DNA from: Chloroflexota bacterium
Lineage (GTDB): Bacteria; Chloroflexota; Anaerolineae; Anaerolineales; UBA11579
NCBI GenBank assembly: GCA_030610225.1
Contig: JAUWSD010000040.1
Span: forward strand, 1 to 8,540
DNA length: 8,540 nucleotides
Direction of reading: 5' to 3'
A program made the position numbers and the translations under genes. Within the stretch, counting starts at the first letter, position 1; each line of letters starts with the position of its first letter. Positions 1-4,950 of the stretch are shown here, piece after piece. Under the pieces are notes generated by a model, which saw only the letters and a list, made by a program, of their open reading frames with translations, was not told the DNA's origin and searched no databases.

Positions 1-1506
1 CAGGGGTTTTATAAGCAGACTAAAGTTGATGGCAAGAAACAATTCTGGCCGCTTAATTTTGAAACAATGGAACATGAACCTGCAGGCGACAAGCCCAGAT
101 TTGATTCCGTTGGAAAAGTCAGGGACATCGAAGATAAAGGTGAACGCCTGAAGGTTCTGATGGCCGGTGATGATAAAGCATCTGAGCTGGCAAAAGCATT
201 CACGTACTTCGGACTTTCATATGCGGCATTATGTATCCCGGAGATCGCTGATCTACCGGATGCAATTGACAATGCCATGAAGTGGGGCTTTGTCCATGAT
301 GCAGGCCCATTTGAAATTTGGGATGCGCTTGGTGTTGCTGATGCAGCAGAAAAAATGAAAGCAGAAGGCTATGAGGTCGCAGGTTGGGTTGAAGAGATGC
401 TCGCATCTGGAAAAGAGACCTTCTATAAATATGAAGGCAAGATCCAAACTGCCATCTATGATCCGATCAAAAAGGAATATCATCCTTTACCGGTCTCACC
501 TGTGCGAATAAATTTGCAGAGTCTAAAAGATGCAGGTAAAGAGGTTGCCAGGAATGAAGGCGCATCACTAATTGACCTTGGTGACGGCGTTGCCTGTGTT
601 GAATTCCATACCAAGATGAATGTCTTTGACACTGACATCGGCGCTATGCTGATGGAAGGCATGGACATCGTTGAAAAAGATTTCGACGCAATGGTGGTTG
701 GTAACCAGGGGCCACATTTCAGTGCAGGTGCAAACCTGTTCCTGATCGTGATGCACGCCCAGCAGGAACAATGGGATGAGCTTGATGCGATCGTGAAAGG
801 TCTGCAGGACCTGAACATGCGCATGCGCTACTTCACGAAACCGATCGTGGCTGCTCCCTTTGGCTACACCCTCGGCGGCGGCGCTGAGCTGATGATGCAC
901 TGCAATCGTGTTGTTGCATCTGCTGAAACATATACCGGTCTGGTTGAGATGGGTATGGGTTTGCTGCCTGCTGGCGGAGGTTCAAAGGAAATGCTCAGGA
1001 GGATATTAAATCCTGCTATGCGGGTTGAAAATACTGAACCGCTTTCATTCATCGAAAAAGTATTCCTGCAGATCGGAATGGCGAAAGTGGCAACCAGCGC
1101 GGAAGAAGCACGTGATTTTGCTCTGCTTTTGCCCTCAGACAGGATCGTGATGAATCAGGATCACCTCCTGGCAGAGGCGAAACGAGAAGCACGCCATATG
1201 GCAGATACCGGATACCGACCTCCAACAAGAGAGAAGATCTATGCTGTTGGGCGAGATGGCCTGGCTGCGATCAAGATCGCGGCATGGATGTTTGGGCAGG
1301 GCGGCTATATATCTGAGCACGATGCTCTTGTGGCAGATCGGGTTGCAAATGTCCTCTCAGGCGGGAGCCTGAGTAAAGCGCAGTGGGTTGACGAACAATA
1401 TATCCTTGATCTCGAAAGAGAATATTTCCTGTCCTTATGTGGTGAAAAGAAGACCCAGGAACGTATCTGGCACTTCTTGCAGACAGGGAAACCACTGAGG
1501 AATTAA
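1..1506 (+). CDS. fadN: 3-hydroxyacyl-CoA dehydrogenase / enoyl-CoA hydratase (FadN-type), 5' partial
   Basis: This bifunctional cytoplasmic beta-oxidation enzyme hydrates trans-2-enoyl-CoA and oxidises the resulting 3-hydroxyacyl-CoA with NAD. The frame is open from base 1 (QGFYKQTKVDGKKQFWPLN), so the ATG at 67 is an internal methionine and the gene begins upstream. About 501 residues are visible; relatives are near 800, so the NAD-binding Rossmann part is missing from view. Visible residues 1 to about 180 fit the 3HCDH C-terminal domains, and about 185-400 are a crotonase fold. In the latter, HFSAGANL (239-246) forms the oxyanion-hole region. E296 in GGGAEL and E316 in GLVEMGMG are 20 residues apart, the same spacing as the two catalytic glutamates of crotonases, so the hydratase looks active. 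Dehydrogenase before hydratase is the FadN order, opposite to FadB. The thiolase gene follows 11 bases downstream. Family is sure; the exact symbol is by analogy with Bacillus fadN. Confidence 0.93.
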   Translation, partial: QGFYKQTKVDGKKQFWPLNFETMEHEPAGDKPRFDSVGKVRDIEDKGERLKVLMAGDDKASELAKAFTYFGLSYAALCIPEIADLPDAIDNAMKWGFVHDAGPFEIWDALGVADAAEKMKAEGYEVAGWVEEMLASGKETFYKYEGKIQTAIYDPIKKEYHPLPVSPVRINLQSLKDAGKEVARNEGASLIDLGDGVACVEFHTKMNVFDTDIGAMLMEGMDIVEKDFDAMVVGNQGPHFSAGANLFLIVMHAQQEQWDELDAIVKGLQDLNMRMRYFTKPIVAAPFGYTLGGGAELMMHCNRVVASAETYTGLVEMGMGLLPAGGGSKEMLRRILNPAMRVENTEPLSFIEKVFLQIGMAKVATSAEEARDFALLLPSDRIVMNQDHLLAEAKREARHMADTGYRPPTREKIYAVGRDGLAAIKIAAWMFGQGGYISEHDALVADRVANVLSGGSLSKAQWVDEQYILDLEREYFLSLCGEKKTQERIWHFLQTGKPLRN

Positions 1507-1510
1507 GGAG
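1505..1510 (+). promoter_or_regulatory. ribosome binding site of thiolase gene
   Basis: AAGGAG overlaps the TAA stop of the upstream gene and lies 7 bases before the ATG at 1518. This supports that start and suggests translation coupled to the upstream gene. Confidence 0.8.
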
Positions 1511-1517
1511 AGAAGAA

Positions 1518-2711
1518 ATGGTAAAAAGAATAGATGACCCCAATAGAGACCCGGTGATAGTTGCTGCAAAAAGAACTGCAGTTGGAAAAGCCCCACGTGG
1601 AACCTTCTCGACTACCCGTCCCGAAGATCTGGGAGCTGACATCATACAGGATCTGTTGAAGGAAACCCCTCAGCTTGACCCGATGATGCTGGACGATGTT
1701 TTGATCGGATGTGCAATGCCAGAAGGCCAGCAGGGCCTGAACGTGGCGCGCAGGATCGTTTTTAGAGCTGGTCTGCCAGTGGAAGTCCCGGCAGAAACGA
1801 TCAACAGATTTTGTTCATCCGGCCTGCAGAGCATTGCTCATGCAGCGCAGGGAATAATGTCAGGGATGATCGATGTTGCTATCGCTGGCGGCATTGAATC
1901 AATGAGCATGATCCCGATGCGCGGCATAAGGATGGCACCGAATCCAACTTTGGTTGTAGAGTATCCAAACGCTTATATAAACATGGGCCTGACCGCAGAA
2001 AATGTGGCAACTGAGTTCAATGTTTCGAGAGCTGATCAGGATGAATTTGCAGTCCAGAGTCATACGAAGGCAGCCAATGCTCAGGCAGCAGACAGGTTTC
2101 AGGATGAGATCCTTCCTGTGGAAGTAGAGCTAGTGACAGTAGACGGCACAAAGAAATTTATCCATCACAAAGATGAAGGTGTCCGCGCAGGTTCAACAGT
2201 AGAAGCCTTGGCAAAATTGCGCCCGGTCTTCAAAGAAGGCGGCACAGTGACAGCTGGAAATGCATCGCAGATGTCTGATGGCGCGGCGGGAGTGATCATC
2301 ATGTCCCGCGCGAAAGCAGAGGAACTGGGCCTGACCCCGATCGCAAGATTCATCGGTTACAGCGTCGGCGGTGTCCGGCCTGAGATAATGGGCGTTGGCC
2401 CGATCGCTGCAGTCCCGAAGGTCTTGAAGCAGACCGGGATCGGGCTTGATGATCTTGATCTGATCGAGTTGAATGAGGCTTTTGCATCACAGGCGGTTGC
2501 TGTAACACGTGAGCTTGGCTTGAATACTGAGATCGTGAATGTCAACGGCGGCGCAATAGCGCTTGGACATCCTCTGGGGTGCACAGGTGCAAAATTATCG
2601 GTCCAGATCCTGCATGAAATGCAGCGCAGAAAGAGTAAATTAGGAATGGTAACTATGTGTATTGGCGGCGGAATGGGTGCGGCCGGTATCTTTGAAAACT
2701 TAAAGGATTAG
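1518..2711 (+). CDS. fadA: acetyl-CoA C-acyltransferase (3-ketoacyl-CoA thiolase)
   Basis: This thiolase cleaves 3-ketoacyl-CoA with CoA to acetyl-CoA and a shortened acyl-CoA, the last step of the beta-oxidation cycle. At 397 residues it is full length for the family. The nucleophile is C99 in NRFCSSGLQS. The NEAFASQ motif is at 319-325, the catalytic histidine is H351 in GHPLGCTGAK, and the second active-site cysteine is C381 in CIGGGMGAAG. All active-site motifs are intact. The ATG at 1518 has AAGGAG at good spacing, and the N-terminal DPVIVAAKRTAVGK matches the usual thiolase start. It sits between the dehydrogenase/hydratase and the SCP2 gene on the same strand with gaps of about 10 bases, so all three are surely one transcript. 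A biosynthetic acetoacetyl-CoA thiolase would look similar; context favours degradation. Confidence 0.96.
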   Translation: MVKRIDDPNRDPVIVAAKRTAVGKAPRGTFSTTRPEDLGADIIQDLLKETPQLDPMMLDDVLIGCAMPEGQQGLNVARRIVFRAGLPVEVPAETINRFCSSGLQSIAHAAQGIMSGMIDVAIAGGIESMSMIPMRGIRMAPNPTLVVEYPNAYINMGLTAENVATEFNVSRADQDEFAVQSHTKAANAQAADRFQDEILPVEVELVTVDGTKKFIHHKDEGVRAGSTVEALAKLRPVFKEGGTVTAGNASQMSDGAAGVIIMSRAKAEELGLTPIARFIGYSVGGVRPEIMGVGPIAAVPKVLKQTGIGLDDLDLIELNEAFASQAVAVTRELGLNTEIVNVNGGAIALGHPLGCTGAKLSVQILHEMQRRKSKLGMVTMCIGGGMGAAGIFENLKD

Positions 2712-2714
2712 GAG
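2711..2714 (+). promoter_or_regulatory. ribosome binding site of SCP2 gene
   Basis: GGAG begins at the last base of the thiolase TAG stop and is 6 bases before the ATG at 2721. It fixes the start and again suggests coupled translation. Confidence 0.7.
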
Positions 2715-2720
2715 CAAAAA

Positions 2721-3050
2721 ATGGCAATTACATTAGAAGAACTTTTTGAAAAATTACCCGGTGCATTCAATCCTGAAAAAGCTCAGGGCCTGGATGTTGT
2801 GATCCAATTCAACCTGAGAGGGGAAGAAGCCAGCGACTGGTATGTGATCGTCAAGGACGGTACCTGCGAAGTCGGCAAGGGCCAGCATGAGGCTCCGACC
2901 ATGTCCCTTGGTGCTGATTCACAGGACTACAAGGACATCGTCACTGGACGGCTGGATGCGATGGCAGCCTTCATGCAGCAGAAGGTCCAGCTGCAGGGAG
3001 ACCTGAACCTGGCTATGAAATTTGCCCAGATATTCAAGTTTACAAAATAG
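2721..3050 (+). CDS. SCP2 sterol-binding domain protein
   Basis: This is a 109-residue stand-alone SCP2 domain, the fold that carries acyl-CoA, sterols or other lipids in a hydrophobic tunnel. Visible family features are an amphipathic N-terminal helix (ITLEELFEKLPGAFNPEKA), a beta-sheet core (VVIQFNLRG, DWYVIVKDGTCEVG), the APTMSLGAD strand, and the C-terminal segment DIVTGRLDAMAAFMQQKVQLQGDLNLAMKFAQIF (about 74-107) that is typical of SCP2. There is no signal peptide or membrane segment, so it is probably cytoplasmic. It is the last gene of the fad operon, 9 bases after the thiolase, and a terminator follows within 11 bases. Its position suggests it holds or delivers acyl-CoA intermediates, but the actual ligand cannot be read from sequence. 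Confidence 0.88.
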   Translation: MAITLEELFEKLPGAFNPEKAQGLDVVIQFNLRGEEASDWYVIVKDGTCEVGKGQHEAPTMSLGADSQDYKDIVTGRLDAMAAFMQQKVQLQGDLNLAMKFAQIFKFTK

Positions 3051-3060
3051 TGGAATAAAA

Positions 3061-3088
3061 AAAAAGATGCTCGCAAGAGCATCTTTTT
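3061..3088 (+). terminator. intrinsic terminator of fad operon, probably bidirectional
   Basis: A perfect 12-bp stem (AAAAAGATGCTC / GAGCATCTTTTT) is closed by a GCAA tetraloop of the stable GNRA class. On the plus strand the stem ends in five T. Nine A precede the GATGCTC core (3057-3065), so transcripts from the minus strand would also meet a long U tract. It can therefore stop both the fad transcript and leftward transcription from the nuclease gene. Confidence 0.92.
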
Positions 3089-3102
3089 ATATTAATTAAT
3101 AT

Positions 3103-3137
3103 TTCCTCTCCCAAGCAGGAGAATGGGAGAGAGGGAA
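3103..3137. repeat. imperfect inverted repeat with CTCTCCCA / TGGGAGAG arms
   Basis: CTCTCCCA at 3106-3113 is the exact reverse complement of TGGGAGAG at 3124-3131, with a 10-base loop (AGCAGGAGAA). After a 2-base slip, outer bases TTCC and GGAA extend the pairing. It is too weakly followed by T to be a terminator. It lies between the fad terminator and the first 27-base repeat and could be a separate dispersed intergenic element or the outer part of the repeat island. Confidence 0.6.
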
Positions 3138-3159
3138 TGATGAAGGGGGAAGATATAGA

Positions 3160-3186
3160 GATTGCTTCGCTGACGCTCGCAATGAC
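3160..3186 (+). repeat. 27-base palindromic repeat, copy A
   Basis: This copy reads GATTGCTTCGCT, a variable centre, then TCGCAATGAC. The arms ATTGC (3161-3165) and GCAAT (3179-3183) can pair as the base of a small imperfect hairpin. It differs from copy B at four of 27 positions and from copies D and E at three each. Confidence 0.88.
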
Positions 3187-3195
3187 AGGATGGGG

Positions 3196-3222
3196 GATTG
3201 CTTTGCTGATACTCGCAATGAG
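3196..3222 (+). repeat. 27-base palindromic repeat, copy B
   Basis: This is the same orientation as copy A, 9 bases after it. It has GATTGCTT, a changed centre, and CTCGCAATGAG at the end. It is the most diverged of the plus-oriented copies, with 23 of 27 positions shared with copy A. Confidence 0.83.
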
Positions 3223-3235
3223 GGGAAAAATGGTT

Positions 3236-3262
3236 GTCATTGCGAACGAATGTGAAGCAATC
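3236..3262 (-). repeat. 27-base palindromic repeat, copy C, inverted
   Basis: This is the reverse complement of the same unit: GTCATTGCGAAC, a changed centre, then AAGCAATC. It ends 2 bases from the stop codon of the GIY-YIG gene (TGA at 3265-3267 on the minus strand). It matches copy D in opposite orientation at 22 of 27 positions, so C and D flank the gene as inverted repeats. Confidence 0.85.
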
Positions 3263-3264
3263 TT

Positions 3265-3552
3265 TCACAAAATATCCTCGTATAGATCTCTCCACTCACC
3301 ATTTATGCTTTCAATTAATTCCTCTTTTTTCTTCCTCGAACCAGCTTTTATCTGTTTTTCTCTGGCAATGGCATCGACTATTGAATCAAAAGTTTCAAAA
3401 TATACCAACTTGACCAGATTGTATTTTTTTGTGAATCCACTTACTCGCTTTTGTTTGTGCTGGTAAATTCTACGCACCAGGTTATTAGTTACACCTACAT
3501 ATAATGTTGTGTTGTTCTTGTTGGTTAAGAAGTAAATATAGCCTTTTTTCAT
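3265..3552 (-). CDS. small GIY-YIG domain nuclease
   Basis: This is a 95-residue protein made almost entirely of one GIY-YIG nuclease domain, related to UvrC-type and YhbQ-like single-domain endonucleases. The signature tyrosines are in YIY (5-7) and YVG (18-20), the catalytic arginine region is NNLVRRIYQH (R27/R28, H32), and the metal-binding glutamate is probably E65 in AREKQIK. A lysine-rich tail (GSRKKKEE) could bind DNA. All key residues are present, so it is probably active rather than decayed. It cleaves or nicks DNA by family knowledge; its target is unknown. No clear Shine-Dalgarno sequence or promoter is seen before the ATG at 3552, suggesting low expression. Five copies of a 27-base palindrome surround it, and its AT-rich sequence contrasts with the fad genes. 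It probably arrived independently of the neighbouring operons. Confidence 0.88.
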   Translation of the reverse strand: MKKGYIYFLTNKNNTTLYVGVTNNLVRRIYQHKQKRVSGFTKKYNLVKLVYFETFDSIVDAIAREKQIKAGSRKKKEELIESINGEWRDLYEDIL

Positions 3553-3600
3553 AATTTAAAGGTTACCATGTGGATTTCACTTTTCGAAGGTATGGAATGA

Positions 3601-3627
3601 GATTGCTTCGCTAATGTTCGCAATGAC
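3601..3627 (+). repeat. 27-base palindromic repeat, copy D
   Basis: This copy reads GATTGCTTCGCT, centre AATG, then TTCGCAATGAC. It lies 48 bases upstream of the nuclease start codon and is the right-hand partner of inverted copy C. It matches copy E at 25 of 27 positions. Confidence 0.88.
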
Positions 3628-3637
3628 GGTAAAACAG

Positions 3638-3664
3638 GATTGCTTCGCTAGCGTTCGCAATGAC
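3638..3664 (+). repeat. 27-base palindromic repeat, copy E
   Basis: Copy E lies 10 bases after copy D in the same orientation. Its centre CGCTAGCG is itself a perfect palindrome, giving this copy the best hairpin potential. It ends 10 bases from the sufT stop codon, so in leftward transcripts it lies just past the gene and could act as a weak 3' hairpin for the sufR-sufT message. Confidence 0.88.
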
Positions 3665-3674
3665 GATAAAAGAT

Positions 3675-4037
3675 TTAAAACAATCCCCAGTCCCCACCCA
3701 TACCCTCAGCCATATAGGATAAGTCCCACATTTCCATGCCCATTTCAATGGTGGTCTCTTTGCCCAGGGCTTCTTCAGTCCCGGATCGGGCTGCTTCCAG
3801 CAGCACAGGGGCGTAGGGGCAGAATGGGGTGGTCATGATCATCAATACATTTGCCTTGTCGCTCTCAGGGTCAATAGTGATGTTGCGAACCAAACCCAGC
3901 TCGATGATGTTCATGCCAATCTCAGGGTCCATCACATTTTTCAGTGATATTTCTACTTTTTCTGCTATATCAGGGTGGGAAGCTTCTATATCCCAAACCG
4001 CTGTTTTTTCAGGTTTCTCTGCTTTTAGTGGGCTCAT
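3675..4037 (-). CDS. sufT: MIP18/DUF59 family Fe-S assembly protein (SufT-like)
   Basis: This 120-residue protein carries a MIP18 (DUF59) domain over residues 28-105. The hallmark segment VMDPEIGMNIIELGLV is at 35-50, and the conserved cysteine C73 lies in TPFCPYAP. A C-terminal tryptophan motif (W104-D105) is followed by a glycine-rich tail. Proteins of this family (SufT, eukaryotic CIA2, PaaD) assist maturation of Fe-S proteins, and the reactive cysteine is thought important. The start ATG overlaps the regulator stop as ATGA with only a weak SD (GAAAAGAGTG) before it, so translation is probably coupled. Its place beside sufCBD and behind a SufR-like regulator supports the Fe-S role. An unrelated DUF59 role cannot be ruled out from the sequence, but context makes it unlikely. 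Confidence 0.85.
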   Translation of the reverse strand: MSPLKAEKPEKTAVWDIEASHPDIAEKVEISLKNVMDPEIGMNIIELGLVRNITIDPESDKANVLMIMTTPFCPYAPVLLEAARSGTEEALGKETTIEMGMEMWDLSYMAEGMGGDWGLF

Positions 4038-4669
4038 TTATCACTCTTTTCTTCGTCTATTTGCACAAGGTATGAACAATGGGGATCGCCATCTAGGATG
4101 CACTCAGTCTTTTTGACGGGATGCTCCAGCAGGGCTGAGATGAGAGTCTCATCTACAATACATATCTCGCGGTGTTCTTTACCGACATGGATATATGGAC
4201 AGCTGGTCTCATATATGCGGTAGTTGTTACCTTCCTCGCTGATCTTGACAGTAAAGCCCTGTTTTTCAAGGAATTCCTCTATCAATTCCAGCCGTTTTTT
4301 AATATCTATTTCTTCCAGATTTATATTTTTGAGGTCATTGCTGGCAAGGTTTGTGCCGATCTCTTCGAAAAATTTATTAATCGCTTCCTGTGAGAGCACT
4401 TCTTTCAGTTGGTCGATCAGGCTGACCGAAAGACTTAAATAGCGGCTCGGGAAAAGTTCCATACCTTTATTCGTCAGGAAATATACCCTTGTTGGCCTGC
4501 CAACGCCGCGTTTTTCATCTTCGTAAGCGACAAGAGCGTCAGTTTCGAGCTTGCTGATGTGGTGGCGCACAGAAATAGGGTTGATCTCAACCCTTTCTGC
4601 GATCTCATTTATTGTGCAGCGCTGCTTTTCAAGCAGGAACTTCATTACTTTTTCGCGTGTGGTTGCCAT
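4034..4669 (-). CDS. sufR: winged-helix transcriptional regulator with C-terminal cysteine cluster (SufR-like)
   Basis: This 211-residue regulator has an N-terminal winged helix of the ArsR/DeoR type. TREKVMKFLLEK and TINEIAERVEINPISVRHHISKL (about 19-41) give the helix-turn-helix, and GVGRPTRVYFLTNKG (55-69) gives the wing. A helical middle (80-135) is probably the dimer region. The C-terminal domain holds C157, C170, C190 and C198. The first pair is a CX12C spacing as in SufR proteins, which bind a [4Fe-4S] cluster and repress suf genes when clusters are plentiful. It is transcribed away from sufCBD across a 281-base control region and sits before sufT, which fits local control. GGAAGG lies just upstream of the ATG. 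The fold is sure; cluster binding and SufR identity are inferred from cysteines and neighbours. Confidence 0.82.
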   Translation of the reverse strand: MATTREKVMKFLLEKQRCTINEIAERVEINPISVRHHISKLETDALVAYEDEKRGVGRPTRVYFLTNKGMELFPSRYLSLSVSLIDQLKEVLSQEAINKFFEEIGTNLASNDLKNINLEEIDIKKRLELIEEFLEKQGFTVKISEEGNNYRIYETSCPYIHVGKEHREICIVDETLISALLEHPVKKTECILDGDPHCSYLVQIDEEKSDK

Positions 4670-4672
4670 ATA

Positions 4673-4678
4673 CCTTCC
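4673..4678 (-). promoter_or_regulatory. ribosome binding site of sufR-like gene
   Basis: GGAAGG on the minus strand is followed by TAT and then ATG at 4669. The spacing from the AGG end is short (3 bases), but the GGA part is at a usual distance. It supports this start over later methionines. Confidence 0.6.
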
Positions 4679-4680
4679 AA

Positions 4681-4691
4681 TTGATCATCAA
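4681..4691. promoter_or_regulatory. short perfect palindrome near sufR start of transcription
   Basis: TTGAT-C-ATCAA is a perfect 5-bp inverted repeat around one base. It lies just downstream of the predicted minus-strand -10 box, about where transcription would start, so a bound protein could block the sufR promoter. It does not resemble the operator at the sufC promoter. Confidence 0.35.
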
Positions 4692-4701
4692 AATCCGGGA
4701 C

Positions 4702-4730
4702 AGTATATCAAATTGGGTTGGGCTTGTCAA
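4702..4730 (-). promoter_or_regulatory. sigma-70 promoter of sufR-sufT
   Basis: On the minus strand, TTGACA (4725-4730) is a perfect -35 box, then 17 bases, then TATACT (4702-4707) as -10 box. Transcription would start near 4695, giving a leader of about 25 bases before the ATG at 4669. Confidence 0.8.
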
Positions 4731-4841
4731 TTTCTTTCAATTAATTCATAAAAATTATTAATATTCAGTCGGTAAGTAATTGTGTTCTCGAGATTCTAAT
4801 TAATGTAATACAAATAATATATAAGAATTTTCTCTTAAATA

Positions 4842-4870
4842 TTGACCGATAGTGATCGGTCTGCTATAAT
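4842..4870 (+). promoter_or_regulatory. sigma-70 promoter of sufCBD operon
   Basis: TTGACC (4842-4847) matches the -35 consensus at five of six bases. The spacer is 17 bases, and TATAAT (4865-4870) is a perfect -10 box. Transcription would start near 4877, leaving a leader of roughly 73 bases. AT-rich sequence lies directly upstream. Confidence 0.85.
4844..4861. promoter_or_regulatory. operator-like inverted repeat in sufC promoter
   Basis: GACCGAT-AGTG-ATCGGTC is a perfect 7-bp inverted repeat around four bases. It overlaps the -35 box and fills most of the spacer to the -10 box, so a bound protein would exclude RNA polymerase. The likely ligand is the divergent SufR-like regulator, but an Rrf2/IscR or TetR-type regulator encoded elsewhere could also fit. 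Confidence 0.75.
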
Positions 4871-4936
4871 ATGCGCTGGAAAAAATCGAGCTGGAAAACA
4901 ATAAAACATTCAATCGCCCGGCTTAAAATATCAATT

Positions 4937-4940
4937 GGAG
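4937..4940 (+). promoter_or_regulatory. ribosome binding site of sufC
   Basis: GGAG is 10 bases before the ATG at 4951, separated by TTCTTTTTTT. The long spacing and the T run make it weaker than the site of sufB. Confidence 0.6.
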
Positions 4941-4950
4941 TTCTTTTTTT

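Larger units (their letters stand above)
3236..3627 (-). mobile_element. candidate element: GIY-YIG gene bounded by inverted 27-base repeats
   Basis: A 392-bp unit is formed by inverted copy C, the GIY-YIG gene, and direct copy D. The ends match at 22 of 27 positions when one is reversed, with the differences confined to a central 7-base block. No convincing target-site duplication is visible beside the ends. Calling it mobile is inference from the arrangement; the repeats could also have accumulated independently around the gene. Confidence 0.4.
4670..4950. promoter_or_regulatory. divergent control region between sufR-like gene and sufC
   Basis: This 281-base AT-rich gap contains no gene. 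It holds a minus-strand promoter at the left, a long AT-rich middle (about 4731-4841) and a plus-strand promoter with an embedded inverted repeat at the right. The AT block directly before the sufC -35 box resembles an UP element. A lone TCGGT half-site (4769-4773) in the middle matches the inner part of the operator arm but has no partner. Confidence 0.75.

Noticed and set aside
67..1506. A complete gene starting at the ATG at 67
   Set aside because: The frame is open to base 1 and encodes typical family sequence upstream of that methionine, so the gene is cut by the window edge rather than starting there.
3040..3295. Two minus-strand frames with HCERQRSN and ASVSEAI-like peptides
   Set aside because: These are translations of the palindromic repeats, a common source of spurious proteins, and they run through the terminator or overlap the end of the real gene.
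3137..3466. Plus-strand 109-residue reading frame across the nuclease region
   Set aside because: It is antisense to the well-supported GIY-YIG gene and is partly made of translated repeat; no family resemblance and no SD.
3226..3637. Target-site duplication around the candidate element
   Set aside because: Flanks share at most GGT, which is not more than chance.
3160..3664. CRISPR array
   Set aside because: Only five copies, gaps of 9, 13, 338 and 10 bases, mixed orientation, variable repeat centres and no cas genes.
3614..3838. Plus-strand 74-residue frame
   Set aside because: Begins in repeat D and runs antisense through sufT; proline-rich shadow sequence without recognisable features.
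4224..4442. Plus-strand frames antisense to the sufR-like gene
   Set aside because: The minus-strand gene has a clear winged helix, promoter and SD; the plus-strand frames have none of these.
4844..4861. Reading the inverted repeat as a terminator or attenuator
   Set aside because: It lies upstream of the predicted transcription start between -35 and -10 boxes and has no T run after it, so it acts at DNA level if at all.
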